Shown one piece after another: positions 1-8,674 of a stretch of DNA of 28,297 bases. The notes under the pieces were generated by a model. That model had not been told where the DNA came from and did no database searches. It saw nothing but the letters and a program-made list of their open reading frames with translations. How positions within the stretch are numbered: position 1 is the first letter of the stretch; every line of letters starts with the position of its first letter. Origin of the DNA: Acanthamoeba sp. SK_2022b (taxonomy: Eukaryota; Discosea; Longamoebia; Acanthamoebidae). The position numbers and the translations under genes are program-made. Location: NCBI GenBank assembly GCA_027943245.1, contig JANDJZ010000680.1, forward strand, positions 1 to 28,297. The letters are read 5' to 3'.

Positions 1-2118
1 ACACCGTCGACGCGTCGCCCGCTTCCTCGCCGGGGCCGGCCGAGGCGGTGGCCTTGCCCGCGCCGCGCGAAGGGGTGAAGGAGACGGGCGCCGGCGACGA
101 GGCAGCGGCCGCGGCGTTGTTGATGCGCTCGAGGATGGCGGCCGACGACGTCCCCGTGTTGGTTCGGTTCTTGATTCGGTGAGCCGGTGGTGGCCCTCCG
201 GTGCCCGAACGAATGGGCGACGGCGAGACAGGCGTGGTCGAGGTCGACGAAGATGATGATGAAGATGACGACGAAGATGACGATGATGAAGACGACGATG
301 GTGACGACAGGGGAACCAAAATGGAGGAGGTTGACGGTGCCGAGGTCGAGTACAAGGTGGCCCCGCCGCCCGGCCTGGCGGTCGTGGCTCCGCGGCCTCG
401 GCCCACGCCTCGGTGCGCAACCATTGGCTGCACACGAGGAATGCAAAGCAGGCAGGCGCGCGTAAGCGCCACGATCGGGCCGCATTGCGTGCATTCCTGA
501 GCTGGAGGGCGAGGGGGTACCTGAGACGAGGCCAGCCCGTTCTGGCGTTGCGGGGGCACGGGGAGCGGCCGCCCGTTCATACGCCCGGCGGCGGGAGAGG
601 AGGGGGAGGAGGCCAGCGGGGACGCGGGGCGCTGCGGCGGGTCTCGGGCAAAGGAGTCGCCCGCGTAGGAGGCCGACGAGGAGAGCTGGGCCGACGCGTC
701 GGCCGAGAGCACGGGCGGGGGCGGCGGGGCGGCCCCAAAGTTGGGCATCGGCAGCGGAGCGCTCGTGCCCGCCTTCGCCGTATCAAACTGCGCTATCTCC
801 TCGCGAAGCGCCTGCACCTCGAATAATTAATCATTTCATGAAATTTATAATATTTTTTTAAAATAATTAATAATTAATTTGTGCAAAGGGAGGGAGGGGA
901 GCGTGCCTGCATGTCGGCGGGGCTCTGTTTGGCGGTGGTGCAGGGCGACAAGGACCGCGAGAGGCCGAGGGAGAGGGTGCGCTGCTTGCGATCCTCGGCC
1001 GAGCCGCGCAGCTCGGTTCGCTGCCACTCCCGTGAGAGCGGGGACGTGGGCGAGATGGGGGACGTCGGTGACGTGGGCGATGTCGGCGACGCATACTGGA
1101 TCTCTCCGTCCTCCGAGCCTGGGCGTGATCACGCACACGCACGGTAATGTGAGCCTACGTAACGCTGGTTGGGGGGCTCGGCGCGTGGTTATGCGGCCGT
1201 CGCGCACCGCTGCTGCTGCTGTCGGGCTTGGCGGCGGTCGTCGTGGCGGGAGCGGCGGGCAGCCCGTAGCCCTGCGGCCTCGGGTGGCTCGCTCCCTTCT
1301 TCTTTTGTATCTTCTCCATCGTCTCCCGCACGTGCGCATCGTAATCCTAAAATGCACGCGCGATATGTAGACCACATAAAATTAATTAAATGTATAAACA
1401 AATAATAATAATAATAATAAATAACGGTAATGAAAAAAATAATAAATGAAGAAAAGAAGGCAGACCATGAGGATCGAGGAGACGTGGAGGACGGTCAGCG
1501 CCAGCGACCGGAGCCGCACGGTGGAGGTCACGCTGGTGCAGGCGTTGGCCAGGAACAGAACCTTGGACTTGATCTGCCATATGGCAAAGTCCAACGAACG
1601 CAGGATGCGCAGCGTGGCTTGCATGGGCACCTGGTGTATCGCCACCAGTTGATCATTCACGAGGGAGACGATGAGAACATCACGAGACACGCAATGGAGG
1701 AGGAGGAGGAGGAGGTGTCGCACGTCATCGGCCGCGAGCGTGTTCTGGAGGTTTTGCAGCCTGGTGGCACGCGTGCGAAAGTACTCCTCCTTGGGCGCGG
1801 ACAGGGGCACGCCCTCCAGCACCTGCGCGGCGATGGCCAACCCCGAGCATCAGCATGGGCGTGCTCACACGGGGAGCATCGAGAAGGAGAAGCGCCGCAA
1901 GAAGAAGTTGAAGAAGGTGGACGAGGACGACGAAGAAGAAGTAGGAAGAAGATAGCGCAGGCGCGACACATAGAGAGAAGGAGGAGGAAAGGGACCTTGG
2001 TGAGCTGCAGGAGGGCGTCGAGCTTGGTCTGAGCGGCCGAGCGCGAGAGGAGCTTCACCTGCCGCGCGAACGAGTCGTCCTCTTCGGGAAAGAATTCTTT
2101 GTCCCATCTGCGTCGTCG
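1..2118 (-). CDS. Ser/Pro-rich multi-exon protein, 3' part beyond window
   Basis: Not recognised as a named family. Exons that keep one frame are, in transcription order: 2107 (or 2118)-1996, 1822-1724, 1630-1466, 1346-1164, 1110-907, 811-521 and 427 to the left edge; every join is phase 0. The first three exons are helical (segments such as SFARQVKLLSRSAAQTKLDA and LANACTSVTSTVRLRSLA). The rest is disordered: a lysine-rich coil, an SPT/SPI triplet repeat around 1020-1090, a proline run, and a pure serine tract at about 245-300. The intron 906-812 begins with GC, not GT (AG|GCACGC). The start codon was not found; it should lie upstream of 2118, perhaps in a small exon near 2430-2480. The second and third exons faintly resemble the middle of a formin FH2 domain, but the rest of FH2 is absent, so no function is given. 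Coding potential is clear; identity is unknown. Confidence 0.65.
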
Positions 2119-3144
2119 CTGTTAGTGGTGGGGCGATCGAAAGGAACGACTGCGAGACAAAAATAATTAAGAAGAGCTATAATCACATCGCCTCAAGGCG
2201 TGATGGAAGATGTGCACGTTTGGTTGATTTTAACTCCAAAAAATAAAAACAATTAGAATGAGACGGAAGAATTGGATTTGGGGGGGGGGGGCAAGATCGA
2301 AGAAGCGGGGGGAAAGGGAGAGTTGATGGAAAGAGGAGGAGAGCGGACCGTTTGAGACAGGAGTGGATGGACTGAAGGAGGACGAGCAGACCCTTCGCCT
2401 TGTTTTGCTGCTGAGCGCCGGGGGTTCCAATGATGGCTCCTACGTATGAACCTCCCCCACCCTGCATCTCCTTTTCGTAGATGCGCGTGTGGCGAGAGTG
2501 TGTCCCACTCTCCCTTCCTCTTTTCGTTTGTTCGCGCCGGTAAGTGCCTCAACAACTCACAACATAAACTGGCCGGTAAATAGAACTAAATTGCGCTTTG
2601 CCGATTGGGTCTGGCCAAACCGGATACACCACTGCGCCCCAAGACGGGGCAGCTGTCGGCGAGCGCCTGCCGTGTCGAACACCGAGTGTGGGGCGCGCTG
2701 TGGGCCAACACAAACCCTTGACTCCCTACTACGGTGGCAGGCAAGCACACCAGGTCTAAGAGGCCCAACTGGCAACCACGCGAACAGCGTCAGCGTTGTT
2801 CGGGTTGCCATGGGCTAATAATGGGGGTTTGAGACCACGATCATGTAGGATATCTTGTATGTGCTTGTAGTTGACGTTCAGCCAAAGGCGCATTTGGTTG
2901 GCGGTGGCACGGAAATTGCGGTAACCGTCAACGAAGAATGAAGGAATGTCGAGTATTACGCTGTCCCAACCAGCCTTCGCTTTGCCTCCGCGTTCTGGGC
3001 TTTTCCGCGTATCTTGTGCTTCGAACGATCACTGCAGCCCATCCTGCCCTCCTTCATCTGTTCTCCACTTCTCGTTCTGATTACTGAGCTTCGAATCAGC
3101 GCACCTGATAATTTGGAGCGATTTCGGACGATTTGAAAGTGAAA
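2119..3144. other. Divergent intergenic region and missing first exon(s) of the left gene
   Basis: Between the minus-strand gene and the plus-strand gene starting at 3145. The minus strand of 2183-2480 could hold the start exon of the left gene (a candidate ATG reads MQGGGGSYVGAIIG), but no donor joins it in phase without ambiguity. The stretch 2490-3130 has small open frames on both strands with no family match or clear splice logic. A run of 11 or so G lies at 2281-2290. No tRNA or other RNA gene was recognised. Confidence 0.4.
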
Positions 3145-3970
3145 ATGAGAAAATCAACGGATGGAATGGAGGACGCCATGATAGAGACAATATCAGAACT
3201 GGTTGTCGTCTCCACTTTCGATGAGGAGGGCAAAGAGCAGTACGTAGAGGACCTCTACCAAGAGTTCAGAATCACCAAAGACTTTGGCGCTGCTGGTATT
3301 TCTTGTGCCCCATCTCTATGCTAGTCCATCGAACTCGTGTCGAGTGTTGCCTCACGATGCACTCGCTCCCATTAATGCTTGCCTCAGGCGGTAGCGAGAT
3401 TTCAAACAAGGACAGCGTCCTCGACGAGATCGACCGCGCCCTCGGTACATGGCGCTCCCTCTCCTTCTCCTCCTTCTCCTTCTTTTTCCTCCTTCTCCTT
3501 CTCCTCCTTCTCCTCCTACGCTCAAGGTGTGCTCACGTGCGTTGCTGGCAAAGGAGTGAACAAGCCGCCGGCGGTGGAGTACATCTTCGTGGAGCCCTAC
3601 GCCGACTTTGGCCTGCCCTTCTCCTCCTACGGCTTCTCCCGCAACCCCTACGGCCAGTACGCCGCCCTCTGCCCTCGTCCACCGCCCACAGTGTGTTCTT
3701 TTGCTTTTGGGGAAGCACTCAACGCCCTGTGGACGGGCGCGCAGTGCTGCGGTGCGGTACACGCTCCCCAACGGCGAGCAGAAGCTGATGAACATCGTCG
3801 GACAGCCGCACAAGGAGATGGTCAACTTCCTCGACCCGAGCGACTACCTCTACGGCACCTGCTTCGACAACGGCGCCGAACAGGGCGGCGTCTACAACCG
3901 GTACCTTCTTCTTCTTCTTCTTCTTTTCTCTCTTTGTGTCATGACTATGCGTTTCCTGCGCTCGTGATGG

Positions 3971-4038
<68 letters not shown>

Positions 4039-4379
4039 GTGTGTGTATGTGTGTATGTGTTCAATCAACTAATGAACCACTTGATGAATGAATTAATGGG
4101 CCGTGGTGTCGCTGGACCGCTGCAGGACGATGATCTCGGTGCGCATCGAGGAGTTGCCCGCCGAGCAGATCCTGCTGATGCACGAGTACTACGAGCGGCT
4201 CAAGCGGAAGGAGGTGGAGAAGGGCGCCAAGTTCTCCCTGCTCTTCTCCCCGCTCTACAACTTCCTCGCCGGTACTGCCCGGGGCTCTCCCCACACCTTC
4301 CCCGCGCCGTGTCATCAGCGGGCAGTCCTGCGTCGAGAGCGGTGATGTTGACCAATGTCGTGACACACAACACACACAC

Positions 4380-4444
<65 letters not shown>

Positions 4445-4755
4445 CAGGATGGCTGCCGATGGCGTTGGCCGAGAGGGGCAACTGCGCGCGATACACGTCA
4501 AAGGGCCTCGAGGAGGGACGCATCATCAAGCACGCCTCCATGTGGCCCAAGTCACTATGGGTGCGTACCGGCCTGGCCTGGCCTGGCCTTTGCTTCGCGC
4601 ACTGACCGGTCCCCCCCCCAAAGGTGGAGCTGTTCGAAGAGCACGGCAGGAACAACCCGGACAACGTGCATGTGGTCACCTATCGTCAGGTGCGGCCCAC
4701 CTCCATTGCCACGTCATGCCACGTCACACCACTGCTGGCGTGGTCGGTGGGCTGA

Positions 4756-4798
<43 letters not shown>

Positions 4799-5284
4799 GG
4801 GCTGTGGCAGGTGAGGCATGCCAAGCGCGCGTACGGGGCGGACTCGCGGTCGATTTCGGCCGTGGCGCCCTTCAACTCGATGGCCAACATCCTCTACTTC
4901 AACCTCGAGCGCTTCGCCAACGTCGTCGTCGGTGCGCCACCTTCCCCCCACCCACGCGGCGCCTTTCCCGCTGCTTTGTCCATTTTCCCACACGGCAAGC
5001 ATTGACTCTGTTGCGCTTTGGCAGAGGTGCCGGTGAACAGCGTGCGGGCCGAGGTCCGATTAGTGGAGAAGCCCGCCCGTCCCTCGTGGTGGAGGTACTG
5101 CGCCTCTCTCAATACAGAGAGAGAGAGAGAGAGAGGGACACTGTTGGCTTACATGCGCGGCGTGGACAGACACCACCGATTCTCGCTGACGACGGTGACG
5201 ATCGCGTCGGCCCTACTGCTGATGGGCTTCTTCTCCAAACGCGGCCGACCGTTCAGCACCTCCAACGCCTTCCTCACCTTCTAA
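3145..5284 (+). CDS. Membrane-anchored protein with His...Cys papain-like pattern (unnamed eukaryotic family)
   Basis: Ten exons rebuilt in phase: 3145-3295, 3388-3444, 3554-3656, 3745-3900, 4126-4271, 4448-4560, 4624-4689, 4811-4931, 5025-5094, 5170-5284; 1098 nt, 365 residues, stop TAA. The ATG at 3145 is the first in frame. After an acidic N-terminus come the segments EYIFVEPYADFGLPFSSYGF, RNPYGHAAVRYTLPNGE and ERGNCARYTSKGL, then MWPKSLW. A GHAxVRY strand followed about 130 residues later by NC-[AR]-Y is the order of His and Cys in permuted NlpC/P60-, LRAT- and PPPDE-type folds, so a thiol hydrolase or acyltransferase is possible; this is inference, and no catalytic third residue was assigned. 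Residues about 340-357 form one hydrophobic helix with a basic tail, suggesting a tail anchor. The third and ninth donors (GTACGCC, GTACTGC) are the least certain. I recall similar plant sequences but cannot name the family. Confidence 0.8.
3974..4060 (+). repeat. (GT)n microsatellite in intron 4 of the 3145-5284 gene
   Basis: Almost pure GT from 3974 to about 4028, followed by GC and GTAT interruptions. It lies wholly inside the intron 3901-4125, on the sense strand of the gene. Confidence 0.95.
4366..4443 (+). repeat. (CA)n microsatellite in intron 5 of the 3145-5284 gene
   Basis: CA dinucleotides run up to the splice acceptor (CAG ending at 4447), so here the sense strand carries CA rather than GT. 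The run takes the place of the usual pyrimidine tract. Confidence 0.95.
4758..4797 (+). repeat. (GT)n microsatellite in intron 7 of the 3145-5284 gene
   Basis: About 20 GT units inside the intron 4690-4810, ending 13 nt before the acceptor. Confidence 0.95.
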
Positions 5285-5696
5285 GCCCCTCTGCTTTTTT
5301 CTTTGGCTTATTTATTTATTTAATTTGTTTACAAACACACAACAAAACGTAAATGCACCATAAAACGCCTTGATGAGGTTACAAAGTTGTGCTGTGCTTG
5401 GTTGTCGCTGTGGTTAAACTCCCGAGGTTATCGATCAATGATTGGCCATCACACTCGTTATGGCACGTTCGGCGAAATTTCCCCGTACCTCGCTACCATC
5501 ACTGCCCGTAGCGACCACAGTGGCCTCTTTGGGTGGAATGTCCCTCGTTTGCTTGCTGTCTGATGTGTACGACAGCGCCAAACACCTGCCACATAAATAC
5601 AGACCCTCCATGCTCCGGTGTCTCCTACTTCAAACCATCAAACATCGAACCATCAAGAGCTCCTCCACACCGAGTATCTTCATCCATATCAACAAC
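5285..5696 (+). promoter_or_regulatory. Intergenic region with TATA-like box at 5592-5599
   Basis: Holds the 3' end of the membrane-protein gene, including AT-rich sequence at 5300-5340, and the promoter of the secreted-protein gene. CATAAATA at 5592-5599 is the best TATA match and sits about 100 nt before the ATG at 5697. The leader 5630-5696 contains a short direct repeat (AACCATCAA twice). No other gene seen. Confidence 0.5.
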
Positions 5697-6095
5697 ATGA
5701 ACACAATTGTCAAGCTCTTCGCGATGGCTTTGGCGGCCGTGGTGGTGGTGCTCGCGTTCGTGCCTGCCGAGGTCGAGGGCGCGACGTGCCAGCTGGCCCT
5801 CACGACGTGGTACAGCAAGCAGGGGAACTGCGAGGGACAGAGCGGATGCTCGGCGGGCGTGGTGCCCGACGGCTGCAGCAAGCTGGGTGACCAGTGGGTC
5901 GATGTCGACTGCGCCAACCAGAGGGCCCTCATCTACTCCACTCAGGAGTGCGGCGGCCAGTCCATCGGCACCCTGCTCGATGGCGACTGCAAGACCGCAC
6001 CCAACCCGATTCCTCTGTCGTGGAAGGCTAGCTGGGGCGACGAATGCGGCTCCGCCAGCACGCTCCTCTCGTGGGTCAACTATCTGACCTTCTAA
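5697..6095 (+). CDS. Small secreted cysteine-rich protein
   Basis: Single exon, 132 residues, stop TAA at 6093-6095. Residues 1-28 are a textbook signal peptide: a Lys at position 6, a hydrophobic core of Ala/Val/Leu, and a small-residue site near VEG-A. The mature part of about 104 residues contains eight cysteines, an even number that fits four disulfides, and several Trp. No transmembrane segment or GPI signal follows, so the product should be secreted or vesicular. A TATA-like box lies about 100 nt upstream and AATAAA-like sequence (AATAATAAATG) about 90 nt downstream, consistent with a well expressed gene. I do not recognise the family. Small secreted Cys-rich proteins in amoebae may be defensive, encystment-related or binding proteins, but nothing in the sequence decides this. 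Confidence 0.8.
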   Translation: MNTIVKLFAMALAAVVVVLAFVPAEVEGATCQLALTTWYSKQGNCEGQSGCSAGVVPDGCSKLGDQWVDVDCANQRALIYSTQECGGQSIGTLLDGDCKTAPNPIPLSWKASWGDECGSASTLLSWVNYLTF

Positions 6096-6369
6096 ACCGC
6101 AGCTCCAACCCTACTCCACATTTAACTGGCGATAGCTTCGCTTTGTACCTTTATTACCACTTTTATCCTGCATAAAACTGCAAAATAATAAATGTAGTTG
6201 CGAGCAAATTAATTCAGAGAACTGGATTTCTGGAAGTTATCTCATCTTGACCCCTGGCTCAAAACCCCACGCGTGTCTCTCTTCTCTCCACCCAGCTGCT
6301 ACTCTCGTTCCGTTGTTTGCAACGTTGACCGATCAAGCCCCCAGCACACTACCCCCCTACCTCCAACAC

Positions 6370-6600
6370 ATGCAGATCTTCGTGCGAACGCTGACAGGAA
6401 TGACCGTGACACTGGAGGTTGAGTCTACCGACTCCATGGCACAAGTCATGGACCAGGTGCAGACAAAGACTGGTGTGCCCCCAAGCATGCAGCGCCTCAT
6501 CTTTGCTGGCAAGCAACTGGAATCTGGGCGATCCCTGAGCGACTACAACATCCAGCAGGCGTCCACCCTTCTTCTTGTGCAGCAACTGCGGGGGGACTAG
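6370..6600 (+). CDS. Divergent ubiquitin-like protein 1, C-terminus LRGD
   Basis: Intronless 76-residue protein, exactly one ubiquitin unit, starting [10 protein letters not shown] and ending in LRGD then TAG. The ubiquitin fold core is intact: L8, I44, F45, G47, L50, R54, Y59, L67, L69, V70, R74 and G75 are kept. It departs from ubiquitin where conjugation depends on it: residue 76 is Asp instead of Gly, R72 is Gln, H68 is Leu, and K6, K11, K27, K29 and K63 are replaced (Arg, Met, Met, Gln, Gln), leaving only K33 and K48. There is no extension for a processing protease to remove. The frame continues open upstream, but the ATG at 6370 aligns with ubiquitin Met1. An AATAAA signal follows at about 6625. 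Nearly identical 3' codons to the gene at 6901 show tandem duplication. Conventional E1 activation looks unlikely. Confidence 0.88.
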   Translation: MQIFVRTLTGMTVTLEVESTDSMAQVMDQVQTKTGVPPSMQRLIFAGKQLESGRSLSDYNIQQASTLLLVQQLRGD

Positions 6601-6900
6601 CACCTTGACTCATCGTTTGACAAACAATAAAAGGTGTAAGCTGTTATGCGATGACTCTGCCCTTTCACTTTGGCAGTCTACCGTTGCAGAATGTCCCCAA
6701 TGCTGATGTAGACTGTGTAACATCACTGGTCAATCGTGATAACCCTCACAAGACTCGCTGTTTCCTTGGCACCCTTCTCCAGTTTTGATCTTGCCTGAGA
6801 TAACTTTCTCTTGAACTCTCAGTGCTGTCATTTCACTGCAAGGATTTATTGGCTAAGAATTAATGCATCCCTCATTCCATCCACACGGTACTCGGTCGCC

Positions 6901-7131
6901 ATGCAGCTCTACGTGAATACCCTCACTGGCAAGACCATCACCCTCGAGGTCGAGTCCTCGGACACCATCGAGAACGTGAAGCAAAAGCTCCAAGACCAGG
7001 AGGGTATCCCTCCCGACCAGCAGCGTCTTTTCTTCGCCGGCATTCAGCTCGAGGACGGCCGCATCCTCGCTGACTACAACATCCAGAAGGAGGCCACCCT
7101 TCTTCTTGTGCTGAAACTGCGTGGAGACTAG
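6901..7131 (+). CDS. Divergent ubiquitin-like protein 2, C-terminus LRGD
   Basis: Intronless 76-residue ubiquitin unit starting [10 protein letters not shown] and ending KLRGD then TAG. It is closer to ubiquitin than its neighbour in the first half: T7, L8, K11, K27, K29, D39, Q40 and K63 are kept. Changes at key sites are K6 to Asn, K33 to Gln, I44 to Phe, K48 to Ile, H68 to Leu, R72 to Lys and G76 to Asp. The lysines kept (11, 27, 29, 63) are exactly those lost in the 6370 gene, and those kept there (33, 48) are lost here. The last 50 nt are nearly identical between the two genes, so they are paralogues from a tandem duplication. Without a terminal Gly-Gly the protein should act as a free or fold-only modifier unless a dedicated system uses Gly-Asp. 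The reading frame and length make a decayed pseudogene unlikely. Confidence 0.88.
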   Translation: MQLYVNTLTGKTITLEVESSDTIENVKQKLQDQEGIPPDQQRLFFAGIQLEDGRILADYNIQKEATLLLVLKLRGD

Positions 7132-7323
7132 GAGCTCCCTGCGCAGGGGCTTGCACAAATCAACAAGAAAACGTGTGGAAGCTATTTTGCTTCGGCTGAA
7201 TGGCCCCCTCGGCAAGGAAAGCCTGCGTTGAACCCACCACCTGCCGCTATCCGCCAGGCTGATTAACATCACAAATATTCAACATGTTGTTTGTACTTCT
7301 TTGAACCCCACCGCATCTACACG

Positions 7324-8035
7324 TTACTCTGTTTGCATGTCATCTGCTCCTTCTCCTTTCCCTCTCGTCTCGCCATCTCGCTTCCCGTCCTCTCCCGCCT
7401 TTGCCTCCGCCACGTGGCCCTGCGTCGCCCGCCGTTGCTCGTCGTCCGTCGTCGCCTTCGTCTCCTGCGCCGCCTCGTCTCCGGCGCCAGCGGTCTCGCT
7501 CTCCGGCTTCTTGTCGACGAGCTCTATCGACACCTCCGTCTTCCCAGCGTGCTCGGAAGGCGCCTTCTCTTGTTGTTGTTGCTGCTGGTGCTGATGAAGA
7601 TGAAGATGCTGCTTCTCTTGCTGCTGCTGTTGCTGTTGCCTCTCCCTCTCCTTCAGCAGGTCCTCCTTCTGTTTCCGGTCCTTCTCCCGCTCTTTCTCTT
7701 CGCGCTTGCGTTGCATGGCCATGGTCTTCTTGACCAGCGCCAGCCGCTGCTTGTGGCCCTCGGGCAGGGGCCGCTTGAGCGACGCCACCGTCGACTGCGT
7801 CGACGACGAAGCGCCCGCGCCCATCGCCGTCACCTCCAACTCGGGCGAATAGCCTACCCCCACACACGCACGCACGCACACAGCGCGCGACCCAATGTCA
7901 GCCAACAACGTTGGTGGGGGGGGAGGCGCTGGGCTGGGCTGTTACCCGGTATCTGGAGGTTCCAGTTCCGCTCCAGGTGCAGAGCGACGTCCTTGGCGTC
8001 CAAGCAGTCGGACTGGTCCAGTCGGGCGTTGCGTG

Positions 8036-8102
<67 letters not shown>

Positions 8103-8514
8103 CGAAGCCGCGCGTGAGCGAATGCGGGGTCATGTTCTCAGGGAAAGGGTGCACACCTTTCGCAGCTTGGCGAGCGAGCACGCAAAGGTGGTGACGCTCT
8201 CTACAAAATCCTCGGCTATGTCTTGCAGCAACTGCCCACGCCGACCACACGACACGTTCGTGTTATGAAAAGGAGAGAGGGAGGGAGAGAGGAGGTACAG
8301 GGAGAGAGGAAGGGAAGAGTGAGGCGTGAGATGGAGTTATGATGCGAGTGGTGTGGTACCTCCTCCACTTCGGGCTCTAACCGGTCGTTGGGCGCCACTT
8401 GTCGGATCAGCTCCTGCAGCTTCTGCTTGGTCAGGATGTCGGTGGGGTCCTGCTGGTACCTCGGCGGCCGCTGCGGTCCACTCGCGCCAATTGCTGCTTC
8501 GAGACGACGATCAG

Positions 8515-8579
<65 letters not shown>

Positions 8580-8628
8580 CATGCACACCACACACACACA
8601 CACACACACACCACGCACATCATGCACA

Positions 8629-8674
<46 letters not shown>

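Noticed and set aside
1466..1822. Formin FH2 domain in the left gene
   Set aside because: Only spacing of a few residues (NAC...L..L.L..L) resembles FH2; the GN.LN motif and the long downstream part are missing.
2489..2818. Open frame of 109 codons on the plus strand
   Set aside because: No recognisable motif, poor third-position bias, overlapped by an open frame on the other strand; treated as intergenic.
5111..5169. Reading through the ninth intron of the 3145 gene as coding (Arg-Glu repeat)
   Set aside because: It stays open in frame, but the GAGA run is bounded by a good GTACTG donor and GGACAG acceptor in phase; the intron reading is preferred, with some doubt.
6589..7131. RGD at the end of the ubiquitin-like proteins as an integrin-binding motif
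   Set aside because: The proteins have no signal peptide and the tripeptide arises by one change from RGG, so an adhesion role has no support.
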